Positions 16,508 to 25,577 of a stretch of DNA of 64,000 nucleotides are shown piece by piece. The DNA is taken from NCBI GenBank assembly GCA_022841705.1, contig JALHQZ010000005.1, positions 200,280-264,279 of the forward strand, given 5' to 3'. This stretch comes from Pirellulales bacterium (GTDB taxonomy: Bacteria > Planctomycetota > Planctomycetia > Pirellulales > Lacipirellulaceae). Below the pieces are notes generated by a model. It worked only from the letters and a program-made list of their open reading frames with translations. It ran no database searches and had not been told where the DNA came from. Numbering within the stretch: the stretch's first letter is position 1; each line of letters starts with the position of its first letter. Made by a program: the position numbers and the translations under genes.

Positions 16508-19500
16508 ATGCTCAACGCGGTCATACGCTTCTCGCTGCAGAATCGCCTCCTGGTGCTGGGACTGGCAATCGCCGTCTTGGTGCTTGGAGCATGGTCGGCG
16601 CTCACGATGCCGATTGATGTCTTCCCAGACCTTGATCGCCCGCGTGTGGTCATCATGACCGAAGCACCGGGCATGGCGCCCGAGGAAGTCGAAACGCGGG
16701 TGAGCTTTCCCATCGAAACCGCGCTCAACGGCGCGAACGGCGTGCTGGCGGTCCGCAGTACTTCGAGCGCCGGCATCTCGGTGGTGTACGTCGAGTTCGA
16801 TTACGGCACCGATATTTACATCGACCGACAGATCGTCACCGAACGACTCGCCGTGGTGACCGAACGCTTGCCCGCCGGCATCCGGCCGCAGCTCGCGCCG
16901 ATCTCGTCGATCATGGGGCAAATTCTTGTGCTCGGCATGTGGAGCGAATCGGGCCAAACCGACCCCGTCGAGGTCCGCACCCGCGCCGATTGGATTTTGC
17001 GGCAACGCTTGCTCACGATTCCAGGTGTCGCCCAGGTCTTCAACATGGGAGGCGGCCGCAAGCAGTTCCAGGTGCTGGTCGACTCCGCCGCGCAGCGCCG
17101 CTACGGCGTGACGCTCGCGCAGATTCGCGATGCCCTCACGCGCAGCAATCAAAACGCGACCGGCGGGTATCTCGATCAGCAAGGTCCGAACGAGCTGTTG
17201 GTTCGCTCGATCGGCAATCTGCAAGGAATCGAAGATTTAAAGCGCGTACCGATTGCCGGCGCCGGCGGGCGGCCGATCACGCTCGACCAAGTGGCGCGCG
17301 TGGTCGAAGCGCCGCAGGCCAAGCGGGGCGATGCGGCCGCTTACGTGCGTAAATCGCCTGAAAGTTTCTCCGGGGGGCCTGCGGTGGTGCTGACCATTAC
17401 CAAACAGTCCGGGGCGGATACGCGCGCCATCACCACCGCGGTGATGAAAGCGGTCGAAGAAATGCAGGCGTCCCTCGGCGAGGACATCCGTGTGCTGCCG
17501 CTGTACGCCCAGCGCGACTTCATCGATCGTGCGCTGCATAATGTGCTGGAAGCGCTGCGGGACGGCTGCATCCTGGTGGTGATCATCTTGTTCCTCTTCC
17601 TGATGAACTTTCGCACCACGTTCATTTCCCTCACCGCGATTCCGCTCTCGCTGGCCGCCACCGCGCTCACGTTTCACTGGCTGGGGATGTCGATCAACAC
17701 GATGACTCTCGGCGGACTGGCGGTGGCGATTGGCGAACTGGTGGACGATGCGATTGTGGATGTCGAGAACATCTTCCGCCGGCTGAAACAGAATCGCGCC
17801 TTGGCCGAACCCTTGCCCGCGCTGCGGGTGGTGTACGACGCCAGCCGCGAAGTGCGCACGTCCATCGTCTTCAGCACGATCATCGTGTGCCTTGTGTTCC
17901 TACCACTCTTCGCGCTGACCGGTATGGAAGGCCGGCTCTTTGCCCCGCTCGGTGTCGCCTACGTGGTTTCAATCGCCGCATCGCTGCTGGTATCGCTCAC
18001 CGTGACGCCCGTTCTGTCCTATTTACTGCTCCCGCAGTCGAATGCGACCGCTCACGAACAGGATGGCCCGCTGCTCAGGTGGCTGAAGCGCGTGGCGGCC
18101 AAAGTTATTCGGTTCAGTCTGGCTTACCCCAACTTCAATCTGCTCGCGGTCGCGATCGGCGTGGCGATTGCCCTGGGGGCTCTGCTGGGGCTCGAACGAG
18201 ATTTTCTGCCGCCGTTCAATGAAGGTTCCATTCAGCTCAACGTGCTGCTGCCGCCGGGGACTTCACTGGCCACCACCAACGCCATTAATCGGCAGATCGA
18301 AGTCCGCCTGCAGCAGAATCCCGACGTGATCAACTTCGTGCGTCGCACCGGTCGGGCCGAGCTCGACGAACACGCGGAGCCTGTGAGCGCCAGTGAATAC
18401 ATCGTTGACCTCGATCCGGCATCGCCTCGCACGCGCGAAGCACAACTGGAAGCAATTCGGCACACCATGGAGGAGTTTCCCGGCGTGGTGTCGTCGGTCG
18501 AACAACCGATTTCGCACCTCATCTCGCACATGCTCTCCGGCGTGAAAGCGCAGATCGGCATCAAAATCTTTGGCGATGATCTCGATGTGCTCCGCCGCAC
18601 TGCGGACGAGGCCCGCGGCATCATGAGCGCCGTTCCCGGCGTGACGGACCTCATTGTCGAACAGCAAACCTTGGTGCCGCAACTGCGGATCGAACTCGAT
18701 CGTCAGCAATTGCAGGCCAACGGCCTCGCGGTGCAGGACGTGAATGAAGTGATCGAAACCGCGATGCACGGACATCTGGTCTCCGAAGTGCTGATCGGCC
18801 AGCGGACGTTCGACCTGGTAGTTCGCTTGGAAGAAGCCGCGCGAGAGAACCTTGAAGAACTGCGTCGACTACCAATTCAAACGCCAAGCGGCGGGACAAT
18901 TCCGCTGGAAGAAGTCGCCACCATTTACGAGTCGGCCGGCCCCAATACGGTGCAGCGCGAAGAGGTCCGGCGGCGAATCGTCGTCCAGTGCAACGTCGCG
19001 GGCCGCGGACTGGTGGATGTGGTCGAGGAAGTAAAAGCCAGACTCACCACGCTGCAAGCCAAGCTGCCGCCGGGATACTACTTCGAGTTTAGCGGCCAAT
19101 TCGAAAGCCAGCAGACAGCGTCCCGACTGATCGGGTGGTTGTTCCTGGGGTCGCTGGTCGGGGTGTTCATGGTGCTTTTCACCATGTTCAAGTCGGTGAA
19201 CCTGTCGCTGCAAGTAATGGCCGCCATTCCGATGGCGTTCATCGGCTCGGTCGCGGCGCTGGTGCTCACCGGCCAAACGCTCACCATCGCTAGCATGGTC
19301 GGGTTCATTTCGCTCGCCGGCATCGCGTCGCGGAACGGAATATTACTCTTGCAGCACTATCTGCATCTGGTGAAGTACGAAGGCGAATCGTGGTCGCATG
19401 AGATGATCCTCCGCGCCGGACTGGAGCGTCTGGCCCCCGTGCTAATGACTGCGCTGACCGCCGGCATCGCGCTGGTGCCCTTGGTCCTCGCCGCCGGGCA

Positions 19501-19657
19501 GCCGGGCAAGGAAATCCTCTACCCCGTGGCAACCGTGATTCTCGGCGGCGTGATTAGTAGCACGCTCTTGGATTTCTTCGTCCACCCCGCCTTGTTCTGG
19601 TTGTTTGGACGAAGTGAAGGAGCGCGCGTCGTTGAGCTTTCAGGGGAATCGTTGTAG
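16508..19657 (+). CDS. RND family heavy-metal efflux pump (CzcA/CusA-like)
   Basis: A 1049-residue inner-membrane pump from ATG 16508 (MLNAVIRFSLQNRLLVLG); the upstream open frame to 16436 translates only the palindromic repeat. Twelve helices and two large periplasmic loops are visible in the usual RND layout. The TM4 segment GGLAVAIGELVDDAIVDVEN carries the acidic proton-relay residues of the HME group, and MTALTAGIALVPL closes the second half. Pumps of this group export Zn, Co, Cd, Ni, Cu or Ag; which metal cannot be decided here. It acts with the adaptor directly upstream. Confidence 0.92.
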   Translation: MLNAVIRFSLQNRLLVLGLAIAVLVLGAWSALTMPIDVFPDLDRPRVVIMTEAPGMAPEEVETRVSFPIETALNGANGVLAVRSTSSAGISVVYVEFDYGTDIYIDRQIVTERLAVVTERLPAGIRPQLAPISSIMGQILVLGMWSESGQTDPVEVRTRADWILRQRLLTIPGVAQVFNMGGGRKQFQVLVDSAAQRRYGVTLAQIRDALTRSNQNATGGYLDQQGPNELLVRSIGNLQGIEDLKRVPIAGAGGRPITLDQVARVVEAPQAKRGDAAAYVRKSPESFSGGPAVVLTITKQSGADTRAITTAVMKAVEEMQASLGEDIRVLPLYAQRDFIDRALHNVLEALRDGCILVVIILFLFLMNFRTTFISLTAIPLSLAATALTFHWLGMSINTMTLGGLAVAIGELVDDAIVDVENIFRRLKQNRALAEPLPALRVVYDASREVRTSIVFSTIIVCLVFLPLFALTGMEGRLFAPLGVAYVVSIAASLLVSLTVTPVLSYLLLPQSNATAHEQDGPLLRWLKRVAAKVIRFSLAYPNFNLLAVAIGVAIALGALLGLERDFLPPFNEGSIQLNVLLPPGTSLATTNAINRQIEVRLQQNPDVINFVRRTGRAELDEHAEPVSASEYIVDLDPASPRTREAQLEAIRHTMEEFPGVVSSVEQPISHLISHMLSGVKAQIGIKIFGDDLDVLRRTADEARGIMSAVPGVTDLIVEQQTLVPQLRIELDRQQLQANGLAVQDVNEVIETAMHGHLVSEVLIGQRTFDLVVRLEEAARENLEELRRLPIQTPSGGTIPLEEVATIYESAGPNTVQREEVRRRIVVQCNVAGRGLVDVVEEVKARLTTLQAKLPPGYYFEFSGQFESQQTASRLIGWLFLGSLVGVFMVLFTMFKSVNLSLQVMAAIPMAFIGSVAALVLTGQTLTIASMVGFISLAGIASRNGILLLQHYLHLVKYEGESWSHEMILRAGLERLAPVLMTALTAGIALVPLVLAAGQPGKEILYPVATVILGGVISSTLLDFFVHPALFWLFGRSEGARVVELSGESL

Positions 19658-19904
19658 CGCCTGAGTAAGGGACGTGCCACTCGCGTAACACAAGTGCGCA
19701 CGACCTGCATCCTGACTGTGGATAACAGTTCGGGGAACTTATTCCCGCGCGAATCATAATGGCTTGACTCGCTCCAAGCCGACAGCGCGATGGTCCGAAT
19801 CGATTACCATCTGCAAAACGATGAATCATCTCGCCAGATGGCCTCGATCAACTTCGCTCACCGCCCGTCGCGGATTGTCCGGCGCCGGCCAAACAGAGTT
19901 GGAA

Positions 19905-19942
19905 CCGTTAGCGAAGGACGCCCCGTTTCTCAACTAACGGGG
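19905..19942. repeat. Alternative hairpins CCGTTAG / CTAACGG and CCCCGTT / AACGGGG
   Basis: CCGTTAG at 19905-19911 pairs with CTAACGG at 19934-19940; CCCCGTT at 19921-19927 pairs with AACGGGG at 19936-19942. The two pairings share the right arm and exclude each other. This resembles short dispersed intergenic repeats of planctomycetes. Confidence 0.55.
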
Positions 19943-19987
19943 CTCAGCGGGAGCAGCGCGAGTGAAAGACGCAATTTTGTCCAACTT

Positions 19988-20009
19988 TTGTCCCAGTCAC
20001 CTGGGACAA
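19988..20009. repeat. 9-bp-arm hairpin TTGTCCCAG / CTGGGACAA
   Basis: Perfect inverted repeat with a TCAC loop in non-coding DNA left of the recombinase gene. It could be a terminator, a recombinase binding site or a dispersed repeat copy. Confidence 0.6.
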
Positions 20010-20282
20010 GATTTGGGGTGAGTCGTAAATAGCTGAGAGATAACGACTAACGACGAGGCAAAAAATTGGAACGGAGAGGACAGGAGATTTTTGAGCCGAT
20101 TTCCTATACGCTTGCGTGGAATACACTTACGACACTTAAGTCACTTACTAGCAAGTGCTTACGGTTAGACAGGTGTTGCCACCTATTACCAAGCAAAGAC
20201 TTTGTTTCTCAGGCATTTTGTTACACCGTAACAAGCTGTAAGCCGACCCTGGGGGGCCTCCATTATCTTCATGGAGGTTCCC

Positions 20283-22265
20283 ATGCGGAACTTGGCTTGG
20301 GAGTGGGCCGTTTTTCTCGGCCAGCTCCTTCCGCTTTGTTTACCACTTCTCGCAATGGCCAACAACCGGCCGCTGCCGCGGCCGGTGCGACGCCAACGCC
20401 GAGCGGCCCACGACAAAGGTCTGCCGGACGATGATGAGCTGCGGTCCCTCGCTCGCGTCTTCCTGACGAAGTCGCGGGCGACTTGGCCGGAGTTGGTGGT
20501 GGCGGGAGTTTTTCCCGAACCGACCGACGAGGTCGTCACGACGTACGTGGAGAATTTCAAACGGCGCCATCGCGGCGGCCCGGTCGGGCAGATCGATCTC
20601 CGGCCCTTCACGACGCGCGATCTGCTGTTGGCCGCCAACTATCCGCGGTTCAGCGATTCAAAAAGCCAGGCCAAGAGCATCACCGACCAGGTGAGCTTGG
20701 CGATCGACTTCGGTAAATCTCGGAACTGCGTCGTCCACTGGGAACTGTTGTTCGCCGATTACGCCTGCTCCGCCAGTAGCGGCCGGCGGCAAGGTTTCGA
20801 AAGCTTGCTCAAGATGATCGCGAGTAAGCCACCCCAGATGGATTTCGTGCTCATCGACGACTTCGCCCGCGGAAGCCGGAATGAGTATGAATCCTGGAAG
20901 CTCGCCGGGCTGTGTAAAACGTCTGATATTCGGTTGATGGGCGTGAGTGATGGGTTCCATCTCGATGATCCTGATTGGGATTTGAAAGTCCGTTTGTTCA
21001 ATCTGTTTCACGAGATGGAAGCCAAGTACCGGCGTCAACGCGTGCTTCGCGGGCAGTTGAGCACCGCCAATTCGAAGGCGGCAATTGGGCGGCTCCCCTT
21101 GGGCTACACTCGGAAGCATCAAGTCAATGCCCACGGCAACGTCATCTACAAACCGAACGGGGTTGCTCGCACCGAACGCTGGATTGACCCTGAAGCGAGT
21201 GTCTGGGTGAAAGAAATCTTCGAGCTCTTCATCGTCAAGAAGTTGTCCACCTACAAGATCGCCAAGGAGTTCAGTCGCCGCGGTGTGGATGGGTGTGATT
21301 ACTGGTCCGACGTGATGATCGACAAGTTGTTGATCAATCCCGCCTACATCGGGCTATTTATCTTGAATCGGAAGTCCGAAGTCTACGATTGGACCCTTGG
21401 CAAGAAAGTCTGGAAGAAGAACCCGTGGCAGAAGTGGAAGCAGTACTACGATCCCGACTTGGCGCTGGTGCCGAAAGCCTGGCATGTCGAAGCTCGGAAG
21501 CGGCTGGAGAAACCTCGGAACGCCCCTGGCAAAACGAAGCGGCGTCAACCGCAGCGGCTCGCAAGCACGCTCTTCTCGGGCACGCTCTTCTGCGGCAGTT
21601 GTGGGACGGAGCTTACTTTGCACCGTTCCACACCCAAGTACAAGCACTTGGGTTGTAAGCATGGGCTGTTCGAGCGGAAGGGCTGCAAACTGACGTGTTC
21701 GAAGTCGGCCCGAGCCATCGAGTCGGCATTGCTGGGAGTGATCGCGAAGGACGTGTTAACCGAGGAGCGGATCGCCGACTTGGTGGTGCGGGCGAACCAG
21801 CACTTGGCGGAGTTGCGAGCGAAGCCGCGGCAGGACCTCCGGCCGATGCAGCGGAGCTGCGCCAAGCTGCGTCAGAAGATCGACACGCTGCTGGGACGGC
21901 TAGCGGGCACGCTCTCCGAAGCGCTTGTCACCGAGTACGAAGCGGCGATTGAAAAACTCCAGCAGGAGTTCAAACTCGCCGCCGAAGCGCTGCACCTCGC
22001 CCAGCGGGCAAACGAACCGCCGCCGGCGGAGCTCGATCTGGAGCGGGTGAAAGGTTACCTGAGCGACCTGCGGGCACTCTTGAACCAAGAGATTCCGGCT
22101 GCCGCGGTGGCGATCCGGGCGTTGACCGGACCGATCTCGATCACCCAGAAGCCGTACGCCCATAGGCTGCGGCGCAGCGGCAGGGTGCGCGGATCGCCAC
22201 TCCATTCTGTCGTATGGAAGCCAGCACTCTGCTGCGTCGCCGCTGGTCCAGCTGCTGGGAGTTGA
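20283..22265 (+). CDS. Large serine recombinase with N-terminal extension
   Basis: The ATG at 20283 is chosen because GGAGG (20273-20277) lies just upstream; an in-frame ATG at 20271 overlaps that box. Residue numbers count from 20283. The first ~110 residues are an unrecognised extension (basic PVRRQRRAAHDKG, then an acidic helical part). The resolvase domain begins near residue 117 with YPRFSDSKSQ, in which the Ser after RF (about Ser124) should be the catalytic nucleophile, followed by SITDQVSLA and the FVLIDDFARGSRN segment. A recombinase domain follows (IGRLPLGYTRKH; LLINPAYIGLFILNRK), then a zinc ribbon (CGSCGTEL...CKHGLFERKGCKLTC) and a long coiled coil. Such enzymes integrate or excise mobile elements. 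The extreme C-terminus (CCVAAGPAAGS) looks unlike the family and may reflect a late frameshift. Confidence 0.85.
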   Translation: MRNLAWEWAVFLGQLLPLCLPLLAMANNRPLPRPVRRQRRAAHDKGLPDDDELRSLARVFLTKSRATWPELVVAGVFPEPTDEVVTTYVENFKRRHRGGPVGQIDLRPFTTRDLLLAANYPRFSDSKSQAKSITDQVSLAIDFGKSRNCVVHWELLFADYACSASSGRRQGFESLLKMIASKPPQMDFVLIDDFARGSRNEYESWKLAGLCKTSDIRLMGVSDGFHLDDPDWDLKVRLFNLFHEMEAKYRRQRVLRGQLSTANSKAAIGRLPLGYTRKHQVNAHGNVIYKPNGVARTERWIDPEASVWVKEIFELFIVKKLSTYKIAKEFSRRGVDGCDYWSDVMIDKLLINPAYIGLFILNRKSEVYDWTLGKKVWKKNPWQKWKQYYDPDLALVPKAWHVEARKRLEKPRNAPGKTKRRQPQRLASTLFSGTLFCGSCGTELTLHRSTPKYKHLGCKHGLFERKGCKLTCSKSARAIESALLGVIAKDVLTEERIADLVVRANQHLAELRAKPRQDLRPMQRSCAKLRQKIDTLLGRLAGTLSEALVTEYEAAIEKLQQEFKLAAEALHLAQRANEPPPAELDLERVKGYLSDLRALLNQEIPAAAVAIRALTGPISITQKPYAHRLRRSGRVRGSPLHSVVWKPALCCVAAGPAAGS

Positions 22266-22439
22266 CGGGGTTCAAAGGCTAGGTGATGCGCCAGTTTGTT
22301 CGTGCGGCCGGAATAGTCGAGCCCCGCATCAGCAACACGCGACAGAACTTGTAGGGGGCGGCCCCCGATGGTCGCCCGCAGATTGCAGTAAACTACAGGG
22401 TTCGAAGTGATACGCTCATCACCTGAGATTTGCCGGTAG

Positions 22440-22601
22440 CCGCTGGGCTCGGCCTGGGAAGATGACGCTTACGATTTCGCCCAGTACGAACGGGATTACG
22501 CCTGGCAGCGAGAATACGAGCATCAGCTCGCGCAAAAGTTTGATTTCGAATCGCCGTGGCCTAATCCTTCTGCCCAACAAGGAAACTTTGAATGGTGGTA
22601 A
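22440..22601 (+). pseudogene. Remnant 53-codon acidic/aromatic ORF without a start
   Basis: Between an in-frame TAG at 22437-22439 and TAA at 22599-22601 lies a frame with a non-random composition: WEDDAYDFAQYERDYAWQRE and, at the end, GNFEWW. It has no ATG, GTG or TTG near its beginning and overlaps the start of the ThiF-like gene by 10 bp. It looks like the C-terminal part of a gene that was cotranslated with thiF and has lost its 5' end, or a gene using a non-standard start (CTG 22443). No homologue is recognised. Confidence 0.4.
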
Positions 22602-23251
22602 CTCTTGACCGGTTTGTGCGGCAGCGGGATCTCGTACCGCGGGAGAAATTGCAGACCCTGTCGGCAAGTGTAATTGGCGTGGGCGCCATTGGCCGACAGG
22701 TGGCGTTGCAATTGGCGACGCTTGGTGTGGGGCAGCTGCAAATGGTCGACTTCGATGTCGTTGAATTGTCGAACGTGACAACGCAGGGATACGGCGTTGC
22801 AGACGTTGGTCGGCGGAAGGTAGAAGCCACCGCCGCCGATATTCGACGACTCGATCCGGACCTCGATATCGAGTGGCTCCCGGTTCGGTATCGACCGCGA
22901 ATAGAATTAGCGGATGTGCTCTTCTGCTGCGTCGATTCGATCTCCACTCGGAGTGTCATTTGGAGAGGCACCGGTTCAAAATGCCGGTTCTGGGCCGATG
23001 GGCGGATGAAGGGTGAGAACTTGCGGGTGCTGACGGCGGTCGATGACGTGACTCGCGAGCAGTACTCGCAGTCACTCTTCGATCCCGCGGAATCCCAGAC
23101 CGGTGGCTGCACGAATGGCGGAACCTTCTACGCGGCAACGATTGCGGCGGGGCTAATGGTAACGCAGCTCGTACGTTGGCTGCGAGGGGAGCCCGTAGTG
23201 GGAGATCAGACGGTGAATCTCTTGGCGGGTGAGTGGTGCTTTAGCAATTGA
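22592..23251 (+). CDS. ThiF/MoeB/E1-like adenylyltransferase
   Basis: A 219-residue protein with a Rossmann nucleotide-binding core: SVIGVGAIGRQVALQLATLGVG (glycine-rich loop), QMVDFDVVELSN (acidic strand end), and ADVGRRKVEATAADIRRLDP, the arrangement found in ThiF, MoeB and ubiquitin-E1 enzymes that adenylate the C-terminus of a small carrier protein. The usual Arg after SN(L/I)NR is replaced (SNVTTQGY), and only one Cys occurs in the C-terminal TGGCTNGG segment, so thiolation or thioester chemistry may differ. An AAGGAAAC box precedes the ATG. No ubiquitin-like, E2 or JAB gene is adjacent. Position next to a recombinase suggests it is cargo of the island. Confidence 0.75.
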   Translation: MVVTLDRFVRQRDLVPREKLQTLSASVIGVGAIGRQVALQLATLGVGQLQMVDFDVVELSNVTTQGYGVADVGRRKVEATAADIRRLDPDLDIEWLPVRYRPRIELADVLFCCVDSISTRSVIWRGTGSKCRFWADGRMKGENLRVLTAVDDVTREQYSQSLFDPAESQTGGCTNGGTFYAATIAAGLMVTQLVRWLRGEPVVGDQTVNLLAGEWCFSN

Positions 23252-23272
23252 AAACCTTGAAGAAATTGGAAG

Positions 23273-23311
23273 CCCGGGCCGTCCGAAAGGGCGGCCCGGG
23301 TATGATTTTTT
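23273..23311 (+). terminator. Intrinsic terminator of the ThiF-like gene
   Basis: A 12-bp stem CCCGGGCCGTCC / GGGCGGCCCGGG (one wobble-type mismatch) with a GAAA tetraloop at 23273-23300 is followed by TATGATTTTTT, a classic stem plus T-tract. Confidence 0.85.
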
Positions 23312-23850
23312 ACCTATCATCAATAGTGAAAACCAAATCCCGGCGCAATTGGGCTGTGCCCCAGACCCTGGAACTTTTATCAGGCATAACTCAGTGTCCG
23401 AAGGATGTAGAAACGGCCCCCCAGCCGACTAACCGGTGAGGGAACTCGCGCGCTTCGGCGCACCTTCGATCCGGCTATTACTTGTTCGGTTGCGTTCCCG
23501 CAGAGCCGAACTCCGCTTCACCGGACGATGACATCATCGCAAAGTTCACAAAACGGAGTGACACTGCTTGACATGTTCAGAGGTAGGTATTCTCAATCTT
23601 GTTTCTACGAATATGCATTTGACAGAGTGGGGCGGCATAGGACAATCGCGAGACTACACCGAGTGCCGCCACTTCAAACATTCGAATCGAACAAGGCTCA
23701 GTCCACAAGTTGTTGACATTTACTGAGACGCCGTTCGGAGCTAAGTGACAATCGGAATTGCAGCAACCGAACAACTAGGTCGAAGGGCTCCCCGCTCTCC
23801 CGTCGGGCGCTGGACTCTTCGAGAATACGACTCCCATTGCGCTAGGTGAT
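23312..23850. other. Gene-free right flank of the island
   Basis: No supported gene. Short frames at 23248-23439 and 23528-23716 have no family resemblance and no ribosome binding site. The last 250 bp are AT-richer. No tRNA and no obvious direct repeat with the left flank were found. Confidence 0.5.
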
Positions 23851-24876
23851 CTACCGCAGCACCCGGCCGTCAGTTCCACTTCGAGCGAGCAAAGCGACCT
23901 CGTCGAACGACGCGAGGCAAAAGTCGCCATGCACGGTGTGCTTCAAGCACCCCGCGGCTGCCGCAAACTCAACGGTCTGCGCGGAGTCCCAGCGCATTAG
24001 CAACCCGAAGATAAGACCGGCAGTGAAGGCGTCACCCGCTCCGATCCGATCGACGACGTTGATGTCATAGATGCGTGATCGATGCAACTCCTGGCCATCG
24101 TCAAGCAATGCGGCGAAGGACGTTTGGTCGGCCACTGATCCGCTTCGCATGGTCAGGGCGATTTCGCGAAATCCGTATTGCTCGCGAAGCCACCTCGTTG
24201 CCGCGCCGTAGGACTCCGCCGCAAAGACGTCGACAGGCCCCGTCGACGAGACGGATGGCGAATTCAATAGCAGCCGAGCATGCTCCTCGTTGGCGATAAG
24301 GACATCAATGAACGGTGCGAGTTTCATCATCACCGGTCGCGCCTCTTCAACGGTCCACAACGCACTTCGATAGTTGAGATCGCAGCTCACGGTTCGTCCC
24401 ATCGCGCGGGCGATCTGGCAACCTTGTAAGGTGAGTTCCGCTAGTTCGCCAGATAGTCCAGGAGCAGTCCCCGTGAAATGCAGCCAATCCGCGTCGCGAA
24501 GAATCTCTTCCCAAGGTACGTCGCCAATCTTAAGCTGTGAGAACGAACTTCCGGCCCGATCATAAATGACCTTAGTTTGACGCTGGGCGGCCCCCTGTTC
24601 CAAATAGTAAATCCCTAGTCGCGGTCCTCGCCGCTGAACATTTCGTGTATCGAGGCCAAATCTTCGCATCCAGTTGATGCACGCTTGCCCCAGATCGCTA
24701 TCCGGCACCGCTGAGACAAGGGAGGCTTCGATTCCAAAGTTGGCTAGTAGTACGCCAGTATTCGCTTCACCGCCGCTGTAGCCAATATCGAAGTGTTCGC
24801 ACTGAACGAACCGCTTGTGCAGCGGCGCTGCTAGTCGCTGAAGCAGTTCTCCGAAAAGCGCTACTCGTCTTGGCAT
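23851..24876 (-). CDS. kdgK: PfkB family sugar kinase, probable 2-keto-3-deoxygluconate kinase
   Basis: A 341-residue ribokinase-family protein. The N-terminal substrate signature YSGGEANTGVLLANFG, the lid and the SCDLNYRSALW segment (typical of KDG kinases) precede the PfkB motif DRIGAGDAFTAG with catalytic Asp282. It should phosphorylate 2-keto-3-deoxy-gluconate or -galactonate to the 6-phosphate that the neighbouring aldolase cleaves. It is last in a minus-strand operon (transporter, aldolase, kinase), 29 bp after the aldolase gene. Substrate epimer is not resolved. Confidence 0.88.
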   Translation of the reverse strand: MPRRVALFGELLQRLAAPLHKRFVQCEHFDIGYSGGEANTGVLLANFGIEASLVSAVPDSDLGQACINWMRRFGLDTRNVQRRGPRLGIYYLEQGAAQRQTKVIYDRAGSSFSQLKIGDVPWEEILRDADWLHFTGTAPGLSGELAELTLQGCQIARAMGRTVSCDLNYRSALWTVEEARPVMMKLAPFIDVLIANEEHARLLLNSPSVSSTGPVDVFAAESYGAATRWLREQYGFREIALTMRSGSVADQTSFAALLDDGQELHRSRIYDINVVDRIGAGDAFTAGLIFGLLMRWDSAQTVEFAAAAGCLKHTVHGDFCLASFDEVALLARSGTDGRVLR

Positions 24877-24905
24877 GGTTTTCAGACAATCCTAAAGGAT
24901 GTGGT

Positions 24906-25577
24906 TTACCTACGCGTTTCTACTGGCTTGCGCGCCTGAGCTACTGTTGAAACGAACCGCTCGGCGTTGTCGCGAATTTCCGCCATGGCGTTGTCGCGAG
25001 TCGGGTCCCGACCGATGACAACGCCCCCGACCGCCACCGCAAAGGCTCCCGCCGCAAGATACTGCGGCGCAGATTCGAAATCGACTCCGCCGCTGGGAAT
25101 TAAACGAATCCCGGGCATCGGTCCAAGGAGGTCACGGAAGTATCCTGGCCCACCAATATTGGCTGGGAAGACCTTGACAATGTCAGCTCCCGACTGCCAT
25201 GCAAGTTGAATCTCACTAGGAGTAAATGCACCAGGTATAACAACTACCGCTCGCTGGTTGCAGTACTGAATGACATCGAGACTTAACGTGGGAGCGACAA
25301 TGTACTGCGCGCCTGCATCACAAGCGGTGGCCGCTTGGCTGGGTGAAACAACGGTTCCGGCGCCGACCAATACGTTTTGGTCTGCGAACTGAGTGGCGAT
25401 CCTCTGGATTAAGTCCCCGGAATTGGGGGTTGTCATGGTGATCTCGATCGCCCTCATTCCACCAGCAAGCAGCGCCGAGGCGACACTCAACACTGGTGCG
25501 GACGAGTTAAATCGCAGCACGGCCACGACCCCTTCTCGGTGCAGAGCGTCGAGGATCTTCATTTTGGAGTCTGTCAT
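24906..25577 (-). CDS. eda: KDPG / KDPGal aldolase
   Basis: A 223-residue class I aldolase that splits 2-keto-3-deoxy-6-phosphogluconate (or galactonate) to pyruvate and glyceraldehyde-3-phosphate. Start at 25577 is fixed by the ATGA overlap with the upstream transporter; the frame is open to 25604. Catalytic residues are at canonical places: Arg22 (VVAVLR), Glu45 (RAIEITMTTP) and Schiff-base Lys135 (IVKVFPA). SGGV near the end is the phosphate site. Operon context with a KDG kinase fits an Entner-Doudoroff-type route. Confidence 0.93.
   Translation of the reverse strand: MTDSKMKILDALHREGVVAVLRFNSSAPVLSVASALLAGGMRAIEITMTTPNSGDLIQRIATQFADQNVLVGAGTVVSPSQAATACDAGAQYIVAPTLSLDVIQYCNQRAVVVIPGAFTPSEIQLAWQSGADIVKVFPANIGGPGYFRDLLGPMPGIRLIPSGGVDFESAPQYLAAGAFAVAVGGVVIGRDPTRDNAMAEIRDNAERFVSTVAQARKPVETRR

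Larger units (their letters stand above)
19658..20282. other. Non-coding, repeat-bearing left flank of recombinase island
   Basis: No convincing gene is seen on either strand. An 80-codon frame at 19790-20032 lacks family resemblance and runs through two palindromes, so it is not called. The stretch between 20050 and 20230 is AT-richer than its surroundings and would be a plausible attachment-site or recombinase-promoter region, but no matching direct repeat was found on the other side of the island. Confidence 0.5.

Noticed and set aside
19790..20032. 80-codon plus-strand ORF in the left flank of the island
   Set aside because: It runs through two palindromes, has no ribosome binding site and no family resemblance.
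22330..22415. Possible tRNA remnant with a GGTTCGAA-like T-loop word near 22400
   Set aside because: No pairing arms for the T-stem, D-arm or acceptor could be drawn around it.
23432..23480. tRNA-like segment in the right flank of the island as an attachment site
   Set aside because: Neither strand folds into a cloverleaf and no direct repeat matches the left flank.
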